Positions 27,710-36,616 are shown, counted from the first letter of the stretch. The stretch is 64,000 nt of DNA from Flavobacterium beibuense F44-8 (GCF_000769915.1 NZ_JRLV01000016.1:1-64000), one strand, 5' to 3'. Numbers and translations are program-made. Notes: generated by a model not told the origin, from the sequence alone.

Positions 27710-29686
27710 CTATGTGGTACGTATACGCTCTATACGTTTAAGTACGTTTTTATTAAGCTCGGTATAATCCATAATATCCTGCATGGTATCCCTGTTATCA
27801 CCATCTGGGGTAATTTGCGCTATAAGCTCGTGTATAAGTTTTGTAATAAGGCGTGACCTCAAATCAAAAATGATTTGGGTTACGTGTTCCTCCACAGTCA
27901 TATGCTTAAGCTTTACCGGAATTTGCTGCTTGTCTTCCCACTCACTAAGCAAATACCTGTCGTCATCCATATAAATATCAGACACCACATTTTGCAATTC
28001 AGACGGAAGATGGTTAACAAAGTTTTCCTGCTTGATTTCCTTATTAAGATAAATATCTATAAGCTCTTTATAAAGGGAACTAAATGTAGGATGAGTAAAT
28101 TCTACCTCATCCTCCTGCAAGTTAAGATAAACCCACTCATACACTTTACAGGCCTGGGTTTCGGTAAAGTTTACCTCATCCCCAAATTCGTTATACTTGG
28201 TAAATACGTTTTTAAACTCACAATCTTTGTCTCCATATAACTGTAACGCCTTTACAATTTCATATTCAATCCCGCTTAAGTCATCCGGCTTAATTTTCTG
28301 CTCCGTTGACATCTCTTCCACCACAGGCTGTAAGGCTTTAGCCTTTTGCTCCTCCTTCATTTTCTTACCGGCATCCGCTATATCCTTTTGTACCAGCTGG
28401 GCCAGTGTACTGATAAGCACCTGCTCAGATATATCCATGATACGGGCACACTCCTGTATGTATACCTCCTGCTGAATTCTATCGGGGATTTTAGAAATAC
28501 TGTTTACAATATCCCTTATAAGTCCGGCTTTTTTTACAGGATCGTTTTTAGCCTCATCCATAAGCAGGGAAGCCTTGAACTGTATAAAATCCTTCGCATT
28601 ATTCTGCAAATAAGCAATAAGCTCATCATACGATGATTTTTTAGCAAAACTATCAGGATCTTCCCCGTCAGGGAATGTACAAACCTTTACGTTCATACCT
28701 TCCTCCAGGATAAGATCAATACCCCTAAGCGATGCACGAAGACCTGCCGCATCTCCATCAAAAAGTACCGTAATGTTTTTGGTAAGCCTGTTTACCAAAC
28801 GAATCTGATCGGGCGTTAAAGCCGTACCGGAAGACGCCACAACGTTCTCCACTCCTGCCTGATGCAACTGTATCACATCGGTATATCCTTCAACAAGGAA
28901 ACAGTTATCCAGTTTGGCTATAGCCTGCTTTGCATGATAAATACCATACAATACTTTACTTTTATGGTAAATATCACTCTCGGGAGAGTTAAGGTATTTA
29001 GCTACCTTTTTATCATTACCCAAAATACGTCCGCCGAATCCTAAAACACGACCCGACATACTTTGTATAGGGAACATAACGCGTCCGCGGAACCTATCGG
29101 CATTCCTGCCATCCTCGCGCACTATGGTTAACCCTGTTTTTTCAAGAAATTCAAGATTATACCCTTTACCCAGTGCCTCTTTGCTAAAAGCATCCCACTC
29201 TTCAGGCGAATACCCCAAACCAAACTTCTTGATGGTTTCTCCGCTAAATCCTCTTTCCTTGAAATAGGAATATCCAATAGCCTGACCTTCGTCGGTATTT
29301 AAAAGTGTACTGTGAAAATATTTTTGTGCAAATTCGGAAACCAGATACATGCTCTCCCTTTCATTGGCTACTGCCTTCTGCTCATCAGTCTGTTCTGTTT
29401 CCTCAATTTCAATATTGTATCTTTTTGCTAAGTAGCGAATAGCCTCAGGATACGAGAAATGTTCGTGCTCCATAAGGAAAGCAACAACATTACCACCTTT
29501 ACCCGAACTGAAATCTTTCCATATTTGTTTTACGGGAGACACCATAAACGAAGGCGACTTCTCATTACTAAACGGACTAAGCCCTTTAAAGTTGCTACCT
29601 GCGCGCTTAAGGTTTATAAAATCGCCTATTACCTCCTCAACACGGGCAGTCTCAAAAACAGTATCTATGGTACTTTGTGAAATCAA
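27710..29686 (-). CDS. dnaG: DNA primase DnaG with substituted zinc ligands
   Basis: Synthesises RNA primers at the replication fork. It has 658 residues, typical length. The N-terminal CHC2-like region keeps the fold motif (PF-NEKSPSFMVS, GKGGNVVAFLM), but the four zinc ligands read S37, S40, D58 and S61 instead of Cys/His/Cys/Cys. The TOPRIM core is intact (VEGYTDVI, LFDGDAAGL). A C-terminal helicase-interaction region follows. The only reasonable start is TTG 29686, giving (M)ISQSTIDTVFETARVEEV, the family N-terminus. Convergent with the preceding regulator gene. Confidence 0.95.
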   Translation of the reverse strand: MISQSTIDTVFETARVEEVIGDFINLKRAGSNFKGLSPFSNEKSPSFMVSPVKQIWKDFSSGKGGNVVAFLMEHEHFSYPEAIRYLAKRYNIEIEETEQTDEQKAVANERESMYLVSEFAQKYFHSTLLNTDEGQAIGYSYFKERGFSGETIKKFGLGYSPEEWDAFSKEALGKGYNLEFLEKTGLTIVREDGRNADRFRGRVMFPIQSMSGRVLGFGGRILGNDKKVAKYLNSPESDIYHKSKVLYGIYHAKQAIAKLDNCFLVEGYTDVIQLHQAGVENVVASSGTALTPDQIRLVNRLTKNITVLFDGDAAGLRASLRGIDLILEEGMNVKVCTFPDGEDPDSFAKKSSYDELIAYLQNNAKDFIQFKASLLMDEAKNDPVKKAGLIRDIVNSISKIPDRIQQEVYIQECARIMDISEQVLISTLAQLVQKDIADAGKKMKEEQKAKALQPVVEEMSTEQKIKPDDLSGIEYEIVKALQLYGDKDCEFKNVFTKYNEFGDEVNFTETQACKVYEWVYLNLQEDEVEFTHPTFSSLYKELIDIYLNKEIKQENFVNHLPSELQNVVSDIYMDDDRYLLSEWEDKQQIPVKLKHMTVEEHVTQIIFDLRSRLITKLIHELIAQITPDGDNRDTMQDIMDYTELNKNVLKRIERIRTT

Positions 29687-29760
29687 GGCTTAGTCAAATA
29701 TTAAAAAGGGGTGTAAAGTTACAAAGAAATACAGTGATTTAAAGATAGTAATTACCGAGA

Positions 29761-31182
29761 TTACTCTTTGCCTGCCAAACTATCTATCATACCGTTAAAA
29801 ATAAAGTAATGAAACGGCAGCACAGAATACCAGTACAACCTGCCCCATAAGCCTTTAGGCCTAAAAACGGCTCTTTGCCACAACTTGCCCTTCTCTATCC
29901 TGAATTCAAGCCAAGCCTCCCCCGGCAGTTTCATTTCGGCATAAAGCAACAGCCGTTTCTCTTCTTTATCAGCAAAAAGCACACGCCAAAAATCGAGGGC
30001 ATCACCCGGTTGTAGTTTAGAAATATGGGTGCGACCTCTTCGTAGTCCTATACCGCCAAACATCTTATCCATAAAACCCCTTGCTTTCCATAAAAAATCG
30101 CCATAGTACCAACCTGTTTGTCCTCCAAGAGCCCATATACGGTTAAGTACTTCTTCCTCATTGGTCACTTTCCTGAATTTTATATCCTTAAAACAGCCGT
30201 ATTTTGGAATGGTAATATATTTGGATATCTTTTCACTAAAACGCCCGCTAATTATAGAGTCTTTCCAACTGGAGAGTATGGCATCTTCCTCTATTTTCTG
30301 GAAAGCCTTTTCAACCGCTTCCCTGTAAGTTATAGGGTGTACATCGAGTATTTCACTAAGGTTATTGGGACGTCCTACAATGGTGATTTTCATACTATCC
30401 ACCAGTGATGCTGCTAGCTTAAACGTGGTAGAGGTCACAAAATACAACCAGTAAGATGATAGTTTAGGCGTCATTACCGGCAGCGTAAGTATATAGCGTT
30501 TAAGACCCCTTACTTCGGCAAAAATGAGCAGCATTTTTTTATAGGTAAGCACTTCGGGGCCATATATATCGTAGTTGTTATTGTAGAGTTGTTTATTTCC
30601 TGCTGCTTTAGAGAGGTAACTGAGTACATCCCTTATGGCAATAGGCTGTGTTTTTGTATTAAGCCACTTCGGGGTAACCATAACCGGAAGCTTCTCCACC
30701 AGGTCTCTTATAATCTCGAAGGATGCACTACCACTCCCTACTATTATGCCTGCCCTGAAAGCGGTAAGGGCATAATTACCTTTGCCAAGTACCTGCTCTA
30801 CCTGTTTCCTGGAACGTAAATGTTTAGAAAGTACATCTTCATTCACTATACCGCTTAGGTAGATAACCTGTTGTAGCGATGTGTTTTTTACATAATCGAT
30901 AAAATTATAGGCGCATGCCAGTTCCTGTTTTTCAAAATCGGCGGAAGCCGACATGGAGTGCATTAAATAATAGGCAACATCTATATCTTTAGGTATCTGT
31001 ACAGCCGAAGAATACATTAGGAAATCAACCTCTATAAAGGTTAGGGATTCCTGATCTTTGAACTCCTCAGGTATCCTGTTTAAATCTCTCACACAGCATA
31101 CCAGTTCATGTCCTGCTTCCAGCAGAAACGGAATTAGTCTTTTACCGATATAACCTGTAGTACCTGTAACAAGAATTTTCAT
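29761..31182 (-). CDS. SDR family oxidoreductase with C-terminal DUF2867
   Basis: A 473-residue protein. Residues 1 to about 300 form an atypical/extended short-chain dehydrogenase-like Rossmann domain with glycine motif G7-x-x-G10-x-x-G13. Residues about 320-470 match the DUF2867 region often fused to it (SKLQPGDALDFWRV, LLYAEMKLPGEAWLEF). It probably binds NAD(P); the substrate is unknown. ATG start; monocistronic between dnaG and the two-component pair. Confidence 0.88.
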   Translation of the reverse strand: MKILVTGTTGYIGKRLIPFLLEAGHELVCCVRDLNRIPEEFKDQESLTFIEVDFLMYSSAVQIPKDIDVAYYLMHSMSASADFEKQELACAYNFIDYVKNTSLQQVIYLSGIVNEDVLSKHLRSRKQVEQVLGKGNYALTAFRAGIIVGSGSASFEIIRDLVEKLPVMVTPKWLNTKTQPIAIRDVLSYLSKAAGNKQLYNNNYDIYGPEVLTYKKMLLIFAEVRGLKRYILTLPVMTPKLSSYWLYFVTSTTFKLAASLVDSMKITIVGRPNNLSEILDVHPITYREAVEKAFQKIEEDAILSSWKDSIISGRFSEKISKYITIPKYGCFKDIKFRKVTNEEEVLNRIWALGGQTGWYYGDFLWKARGFMDKMFGGIGLRRGRTHISKLQPGDALDFWRVLFADKEEKRLLLYAEMKLPGEAWLEFRIEKGKLWQRAVFRPKGLWGRLYWYSVLPFHYFIFNGMIDSLAGKE

Positions 31183-31262
31183 GATGTAAGAATAATTCTT
31201 ATAAAGTTAGTCAGAACTTTATAAAAACACACCATAAACAATTGTTATTTAATTACTAAAGA

Positions 31263-31925
31263 CTAGCTTAAATCTTCCACATCAAGCAGGTTGTGCTTAA
31301 GGGCAAATACAATAACACCAATAAAGTTTTTGGCTCCTACCTTTGTTATCATACGTTGCCTGTGGGTTTCAACAGTACGCTGGTGAATAAAAAGCTCTTC
31401 GGCTATTTCGGCAGAGCTTTTCCCTTTACAGATAAGCTGAATAACCTCTTTCTCACGGTCACTTAAAAAATCTTTATCGGGCTGGAATTCGTTACCTCCC
31501 TGCTGGTACAGCATAAGGTCTTTTAATACCGAACCCAGCTCAGGTCCCAAATAAAAACCACTGGTATCGAGATTACGAATAGCCAGTTCCAACTGTTCGG
31601 GTTCAGAGTTTTTAGTTACAAAGCCATGAGCACCGCTTTGCATTACATGTCTTATGGTTTCTTTACTGGAAAGCTGAGAAATCATAAGTACTTTTATACT
31701 GTCATGTACCTTTAGTACTTTACCGCAAAGTGTATAGCCATCCATTTCGGGCATCTGGATATCCAAGAGGGCTATATCTACATTTTTATTCTCTTTAAGG
31801 TGTGATAAGAAGTCCTTACCGCTGTCGCTTTCATAAACTACCTCAACACCTTCAAAAGTACCTATAAGGGCAGCGAGGCTTTTCCTGAAAAGCTTATGAT
31901 CGTCTACCAGGGCTACTTTAAGCAT
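31263..31925 (-). CDS. NarL/FixJ-type response regulator
   Basis: A 220-residue regulator. Receiver domain with acidic pair D8-D9, phospho-acceptor Asp55 in LLDIQMPEMDG, and Lys in VTKNSEP. A LuxR-type HTH lies at the C-terminus (SDREKEVIQLICKGKSS, QRTVETHRQRM). Its start overlaps the end of the adjacent kinase gene by 8 bases, so the pair forms one two-component system. The signal and regulon are unknown. Confidence 0.95.
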   Translation of the reverse strand: MLKVALVDDHKLFRKSLAALIGTFEGVEVVYESDSGKDFLSHLKENKNVDIALLDIQMPEMDGYTLCGKVLKVHDSIKVLMISQLSSKETIRHVMQSGAHGFVTKNSEPEQLELAIRNLDTSGFYLGPELGSVLKDLMLYQQGGNEFQPDKDFLSDREKEVIQLICKGKSSAEIAEELFIHQRTVETHRQRMITKVGAKNFIGVIVFALKHNLLDVEDLS

Positions 31926-32685
31926 GGTTTATGTTTTTTATGGTTATGGTAAATTGGTTTCCTTTTGGTTTTTCTTCATTTTGAACTATAGTACCACCTA
32001 TAGCGTGTAGCCTTGAGGTAATATTTTTAAGTCCGCTTGCATTTGGTTTAGCTAAATTCTCTTTAAAGTTAAACGGAACACCGTTATCGCTTATTTCGAT
32101 TTTAAGGCTATCTTTTTCCAATAACAAATTTATCTCACTCTTACTAACATTACCATACTTAATCATGTTAGTAGTAAGTTCCTGCAGTACCCTAAAAAGC
32201 TGGTATGCTACAAGAGGCGGAAGCTGATCAACTCCGTTTGTGATAACCTCAAACTCTATTTGAGCTTTAGGTCCTACATTGTTCAAATGATTTTTAAGTG
32301 CCGGCACCAAGCCTTCAGTTTCCAATAAAGGCGGCATAAGATTATGTGATACGGCACGTGTATTTTGCAGGGCAGCATCTACCCCTTCTTTAATCTCATC
32401 AAAAATGGTTTGATTAACAGATTCTTTTTTAGCTAAAACACTAAGGTAATTCTTAATAGCACTTAAGTCCCCCGAAACTCCGTCATGTAAATCAGCTGCA
32501 ATACGGGCGCGTTCGTTTTTTTCGCTCTCCAGGCTAACCCTGAGCATATTTTCGGCCTCCTTACGTTTCATCCTGAAAAAATGTCTTTGGTAAGTAACTA
32601 CTATAAACATTAATCCAAAAGCCAGGAACAGCATTATTGCTGTACCTATATAAAATAATGATACTACTTCTTCCCCCTGTCCCAT
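31918..32685 (-). CDS. NarL-type sensor histidine kinase
   Basis: A 255-residue membrane kinase: one N-terminal membrane helix (about residues 8-30), a short linker, a HisKA_3 dimerisation domain with DLHDGV (phospho-acceptor His67), and a HATPase domain with N box NMIKYGN and G box EISDNGVPF. There is almost no extracytoplasmic sensor domain, so the input may come through the membrane or a partner. The multi-spanning protein immediately upstream is a candidate. Transcribed with the regulator at 31263. Confidence 0.94.
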   Translation of the reverse strand: MGQGEEVVSLFYIGTAIMLFLAFGLMFIVVTYQRHFFRMKRKEAENMLRVSLESEKNERARIAADLHDGVSGDLSAIKNYLSVLAKKESVNQTIFDEIKEGVDAALQNTRAVSHNLMPPLLETEGLVPALKNHLNNVGPKAQIEFEVITNGVDQLPPLVAYQLFRVLQELTTNMIKYGNVSKSEINLLLEKDSLKIEISDNGVPFNFKENLAKPNASGLKNITSRLHAIGGTIVQNEEKPKGNQFTITIKNINHA

Positions 32686-32737
32686 CGTGTTGTGTATTCT
32701 AAAAAATCAGCAAAATGGCGGATTTTGCCTCATACAT

Positions 32738-32745
32738 CAAAAATA
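32738..32745 (-). promoter_or_regulatory. Promoter of the two-component operon (-7 element)
   Basis: Read on the minus strand: TATTTTTG, a TAnnTTTG match, 52 bases before the kinase ATG and inside the gap after the membrane-protein gene. Confidence 0.6.
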
Positions 32746-32777
32746 CAATAAATATCGGGGTTTTAACACAATTTTAA

Positions 32778-33449
32778 TTACGGCTTTTTCACAGTTGCTT
32801 TTAGTAGTCCTATTATCATCATGATTCTCATAAAAGTTCCCAGAATAAGGAACACCAACCAATATTTTGTCCATAATCCTGTAGCTTTAAAAAGATGCCC
32901 TGTAAATAATACCGGAATAACTCCTCCACATAAATAAATCACAGTACCCAAAACATAATAAAATGCCGGCATTCGCCATAATGAAACAACTTCGTCTTTT
33001 TTAAATAAATCTTTAAACCATAAAATAGCCCATATAATAATAAAAACTGTTTCAATTGCACCATAATACCCCTCGACTATATTATGATTGTCAATATTCC
33101 AAAAGAAAAGAGAGGTTATGTAAAAAGTAAGAAAGACTATATTAAATGTATTGTAAAGAGTTTTGTGTTTTTTTAAGAGTTTATAAAACATATAATTAAA
33201 TGCTAAAAACTCTAACAAACTATATAATGTAGTCCAATAGGCTGTTTTAACAAAAAGGATGACAGAAAATATAACTTCATATAACTCTCCAATAAACATA
33301 AGCCATACAAAAGGTTTTATTACCTTAAATTCATTGTAAAGTTCTTTTCTTGGAGATCTAGTATAATAAAAATATATAAGTAGTATTCCACATAATAAAT
33401 ACTGAAAAACAAAAGATACCGATATGTAATACCAAATATTATTTCTCAT
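32778..33449 (-). CDS. Multi-spanning membrane protein of unknown function
   Basis: A 223-residue integral membrane protein with about seven hydrophobic segments and many aromatic residues; no recognisable catalytic motif and no signal peptide. I cannot assign a family. It lies 92 bases upstream of the kinase/regulator pair on the same strand, but a promoter candidate sits between them, so cotranscription is uncertain. The codon style is AT-rich like the surrounding intergenic DNA. It could feed the sensor-poor kinase; that is inference only. Confidence 0.75.
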   Translation of the reverse strand: MRNNIWYYISVSFVFQYLLCGILLIYFYYTRSPRKELYNEFKVIKPFVWLMFIGELYEVIFSVILFVKTAYWTTLYSLLEFLAFNYMFYKLLKKHKTLYNTFNIVFLTFYITSLFFWNIDNHNIVEGYYGAIETVFIIIWAILWFKDLFKKDEVVSLWRMPAFYYVLGTVIYLCGGVIPVLFTGHLFKATGLWTKYWLVFLILGTFMRIMMIIGLLKATVKKP

Positions 33450-33585
33450 TCCTTATCACTTTCATCCGTAAACCCTAAAAAACCCCTAAACAATATTTAT
33501 AAGACTACTTATAGTTCCAAGACTTAACACTTAGATTTATTCAACATAAATAACAGTAGCTCATTTTTGAAACACTAAAATAACC

Positions 33586-33639
33586 ATTGGTAATACAGGT
33601 TAATAGTGGATCTAAAAAACACAACACTGTATTACCAAT
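33586..33639. repeat. Long inverted repeat / hairpin behind the small gene
   Basis: Perfect 13-base arms ATTGGTAATACAG (33586-33598) and CTGTATTACCAAT (33627-33639) enclose 28 bases. Inside, GTT/AAC and GTG/CAC can extend the pairing with a small bulge. It starts 19 bases past the stop codon of the small gene at 33659-33973. It may be a 3' end structure, an atypical terminator (no strong T tract) or a repeat unit. Confidence 0.7.
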
Positions 33640-33658
33640 AATTAATTAATTTGATTTA

Positions 33659-33973
33659 CTAACTTGATAACGGACTGTTCACATCACAATTTTGAGGACA
33701 CATAACCCCTTTATCCAATAAAAGTCCGCTTGTCATATCATTCCCGTTAGCATCTACCCCAACTATTACGACATTTTGTTCATTTCTCACTACATCAAAA
33801 GCTCTGTACATACGAAGGCCTATGCAGCCGTCCTGATCTATTACTGATTGTAATTTTTCACTTCCTAAAAAGAAGCATTTAGGCTCATTAGGGAATGCGG
33901 CCTGATAAGAATTAGTCATTTCTTTTGCCTCTGTAAGGTCGATAAATTCTCCGGTGTGTTTGTCAATTGGCAT
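33659..33973 (-). CDS. Small cysteine-containing protein, function unknown
   Basis: A 104-residue soluble protein starting at ATG 33973 (MPIDKHTGEF); a TTG three codons upstream is possible. It has four cysteines (33, 50, 92, 96), the last two as CPQNC near the C-terminus. Its middle reads GCIGLRMYRAFD and VVIVGVDANGNDM. I recall similar unnamed proteins with the pattern GCxGLRxY, VGVDxxGxDM, CPxxC, PL in other Bacteroidota, but cannot name a function. Own promoter candidate at 34000-34007; flanked by a hairpin at the 3' side. Confidence 0.8.
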   Translation of the reverse strand: MPIDKHTGEFIDLTEAKEMTNSYQAAFPNEPKCFFLGSEKLQSVIDQDGCIGLRMYRAFDVVRNEQNVVIVGVDANGNDMTSGLLLDKGVMCPQNCDVNSPLSS

Positions 33974-33999
33974 ATTATTCAATTTTTAAATTTGTTATG

Positions 34000-34007
34000 C
34001 AAAGCTA
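34000..34007 (-). promoter_or_regulatory. Promoter of the small cysteine protein gene (-7 element)
   Basis: TAGCTTTG on the minus strand matches TAnnTTTG, 26 bases before the ATG at 33973. Confidence 0.65.
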
Positions 34008-34101
34008 CTAATTATGGTTTTCACTACATCATCTGCAGGAAAATACAATTTACATTTGCGGAAAATACGTAATTTATTTTTGTTAACAAAGTGTTAAAAA
34101 T

Positions 34102-34140
34102 AAAAAAAGCGCTTCCCGAATTACAAGGAAACGCCTTTTT
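34102..34140 (-). terminator. Terminator of the sigma/TM/OMP unit
   Basis: An imperfect inverted repeat (AAAAAGCGcTTCC with GGAAaCGCcTTTTT), followed on the minus strand by a long T run, 26 bases past the outer-membrane-protein stop codon. Confidence 0.7.
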
Positions 34141-34166
34141 GAAGTACAAAACTAACCCTAATTTGT

Positions 34167-35207
34167 TTAATTTAAATCAAATCTTATGCCAAGAGATACA
34201 TTATTTTGATCTATTTCATTATTTTCGAAAACCGGCTGTAAATCATATTTAAGATAAAGACTAACCGACTCATAACCAACATATGCGCTAAGCCCGTAAA
34301 CAAAATCATTTATATTATAATTACCTCTTCGTCTTTCTTTTACATCATTACCATCTGCATTCTCATATTTTAAAATTTGTTTTTCCTTCACATTTATACC
34401 GGCATACCCACCTAAACCAACTCTAAAACTGTTGTAAGTAGGGTAATAAGTTTTATCTTCGTTTACCTGTTTTTTAGTAAAATCAAACTCTAAATGAACC
34501 GGAACCACCAAGTTAACATACCTTAACCTAGCTAAATCGATATCAGTACCGCTATCAGCAAGAATAGTTTTACCCTCATCTGTTACAAAAACCTTATCGT
34601 CCTCCGGCCTTAGGTTATTGTACTGTAAAGATAGTCCGTACTTGGCATGCAGGAGATTATTATTTCTTAATATTCGGGTATTAAAAGTTAATCCCCATTC
34701 ATAAAAATCAGATCTTAATTTATAATTATCATTGTCCACTTTACCATCTGTCATCAATCGGTTAAAGCCCAAAGCAAATACAAACTGAGAGGTTGTTCTT
34801 TTGAACTCGTAATACGTTTTAACCTTAGTAGTATCCTTAAACTTAGATGTGCCCGGATCATAAGTGATTGAAAAAGAGCGAAAACTTTCTTCAATATTAC
34901 CATCTATCCTGTCCTGTACCAGTTTATCCAGTTTTTCACGTTCTACAGCAACACGTTGCTCAATATTAGCAGCCCTTTTTTCGGCAAAAGCCAGTTTTCT
35001 CTTATCTGCCTCCTCTTTAGTTATATCATCTGTTTCAAGTAGTTTATTAACTTCTTCTACCTCAATTTTAAGAGAATCTTTTTCCTCTTTGGAAATCTGG
35101 GCAATGTTATAGGAAATATCCCTAGCCCTCCTTTCAAAAGTCTGGGCTCCCATTTTACTGGCAGCAAGGCATAGTAAAGCCGTCAGATAAAAAATTATTG
35201 TTTTCAT
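34167..35207 (-). CDS. Putative outer-membrane beta-barrel protein with coiled coil
   Basis: A 346-residue exported protein with signal peptide (about 1-21, ending MGAQ). Residues about 35-105 are highly charged and helical, rich in Lys/Glu, likely a coiled coil in the periplasm. From about 110 onward alternating aromatic/hydrophobic strands (FRSFSITYDPG, FVFALGFNRL, SLYLKYDLQPVF) end in GIRFDLN, as in small outer-membrane barrels. It is the third gene of a unit with an ECF sigma factor and a single-TM protein, suggesting it belongs to an envelope-response module. Confidence 0.75.
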   Translation of the reverse strand: MKTIIFYLTALLCLAASKMGAQTFERRARDISYNIAQISKEEKDSLKIEVEEVNKLLETDDITKEEADKRKLAFAEKRAANIEQRVAVEREKLDKLVQDRIDGNIEESFRSFSITYDPGTSKFKDTTKVKTYYEFKRTTSQFVFALGFNRLMTDGKVDNDNYKLRSDFYEWGLTFNTRILRNNNLLHAKYGLSLQYNNLRPEDDKVFVTDEGKTILADSGTDIDLARLRYVNLVVPVHLEFDFTKKQVNEDKTYYPTYNSFRVGLGGYAGINVKEKQILKYENADGNDVKERRRGNYNINDFVYGLSAYVGYESVSLYLKYDLQPVFENNEIDQNNVSLGIRFDLN

Positions 35208-35238
35208 ATCCTGTTTTTGTTTTGGTATTGTTTCAAGA

Positions 35239-35952
35239 TTATTCGATGTTTCTGTTCACTACAGAAGTTTTAACCGCATTGTATTTCTCGGTTATAGTTT
35301 GCCAAGTTTTACTCCTGTAATTATTATCCAACTGATCTTCAACTTCATTTAGCAGTGAGTTGGCATTTACCTTTACAGTTGGTTTTTCTTTAGGAAGTTT
35401 TACGCTTAGCAGTGTTTCCTCTAAAAGCTTTTCGGCTTCCATATCAGGCGTTAGAGGTACAGATAAAGTAGTACCCGACACTGCTAAATCGGAAGTATTA
35501 TTAACCATTACTCCCGGCTGTGTTTTTATATGTTTTGTTTTCACCCTGCTTTCCGTTTTTTCTTTCACGGGATTTTGAGTATTTGCCACAGGCTGCTGAG
35601 CTACCATTACAGCTGGCTTAACCGCTGAAGCTTTATTATTATCCAGAATATTACCTATAGTGATACTATCTGCCCCAAGGGTCGTACTAGGCGTGATAAC
35701 AATACCATCTACGTTATCGTTAACTACCGGAACCGTTTCAGGATTTTGAGCTACTTTAAAAAATAAACTGGCTGTAAGCAATATGCCTACAAACCCAGCC
35801 GCAGCATACATCCATATACGGACCGGTTTAACCTTTTTCTTTTCGGTAACCGAAAGCATTGCATCCAGCCTGTCCCAAGCTGCATCAGTAGGCTGTATAG
35901 TCCTATTGTTTAGCTTCTTCTTAATTTCTTTCTCCCAATTATTCGGTTCCAT
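35239..35952 (-). CDS. Single-TM protein, candidate anti-sigma factor
   Basis: A 237-residue protein with a ~45-residue cytoplasmic N-terminus containing AAWDRLDAML, one membrane helix (about residues 46-66) and a low-complexity periplasmic part. This layout, and a start that overlaps the ECF sigma gene by 14 bases, suggest a membrane anti-sigma factor. No zinc-binding anti-sigma motif is present, so the assignment is contextual. Confidence 0.7.
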   Translation of the reverse strand: MEPNNWEKEIKKKLNNRTIQPTDAAWDRLDAMLSVTEKKKVKPVRIWMYAAAGFVGILLTASLFFKVAQNPETVPVVNDNVDGIVITPSTTLGADSITIGNILDNNKASAVKPAVMVAQQPVANTQNPVKEKTESRVKTKHIKTQPGVMVNNTSDLAVSGTTLSVPLTPDMEAEKLLEETLLSVKLPKEKPTVKVNANSLLNEVEDQLDNNYRSKTWQTITEKYNAVKTSVVNRNIE

Positions 35953-36499
35953 TAGAGTAACTCTTTAATTTATTAATTTGTTCCTGCAGCATTTTTCTGG
36001 CATGAGAAAGCTGCGATTTTGAAGTACCTTCGTTAATCCCTAACATTTGGGCAATTTCATGATGCTTATAACCTTCAATGATGTAGAGGTTAAATACCAT
36101 TTTGTAACCTTCGGGTAAGTTGTCTATTAAACACTGTATCTCCTCTACCGAAAGTTGCCACTCCACATCATTGAACGTTCCTTCGGTATAGTATTCGTCT
36201 TCAAGAAAATTCATCTTTTTATTTACCCTTAAATACGATATACATTCGTTAACCATAACCCTTCTTATCCAGCCTTCAAAACTACCTTTATACTCAAAGT
36301 CCTTTAGCTTTGTAAAGACCTTCATAAATGCAGTAATCATAATATCCTCTGCCTGTTGAAGGTCTTTAATATACTGCCTGCACACGCTCAACATTTTTGG
36401 GGAATAGGTAGTATATATCCTGTGCTGGGCGTGACGATTATTATCGACAGCCAGGCGGATTATATCCTTCTCTTCCTGATGTAAGGCAATTACTTTCAA
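35939..36499 (-). CDS. ECF-type RNA polymerase sigma-70 factor
   Basis: A 186-residue sigma factor with region 2 (LSVCRQYIKDLQQAEDIMITAF and FEGWIRRVMVNECISYLR) and region 4 (IDNLPEGYKMVFNLY..GYKHHEIAQMLGINEGTSKSQL). The only sensible start is TTG 36499, which gives (M)KVIALHQEEKDI, like related flavobacterial sigma factors; the next ATG would remove part of region 2. It heads a unit with the single-TM protein and the putative OMP. Confidence 0.93.
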   Translation of the reverse strand: MKVIALHQEEKDIIRLAVDNNRHAQHRIYTTYSPKMLSVCRQYIKDLQQAEDIMITAFMKVFTKLKDFEYKGSFEGWIRRVMVNECISYLRVNKKMNFLEDEYYTEGTFNDVEWQLSVEEIQCLIDNLPEGYKMVFNLYIIEGYKHHEIAQMLGINEGTSKSQLSHARKMLQEQINKLKSYSNGTE

Positions 36500-36616
36500 A
36501 GCGTTGGTTATTGGTTGTTTGTTTGATGTGGTTACAATTTAACCGACTTCTATATACATAGACGAGTACTTATCTAAAATAGTTGCATGAAAGGTAAAAA
36601 AAATTAAAATTAAAAA

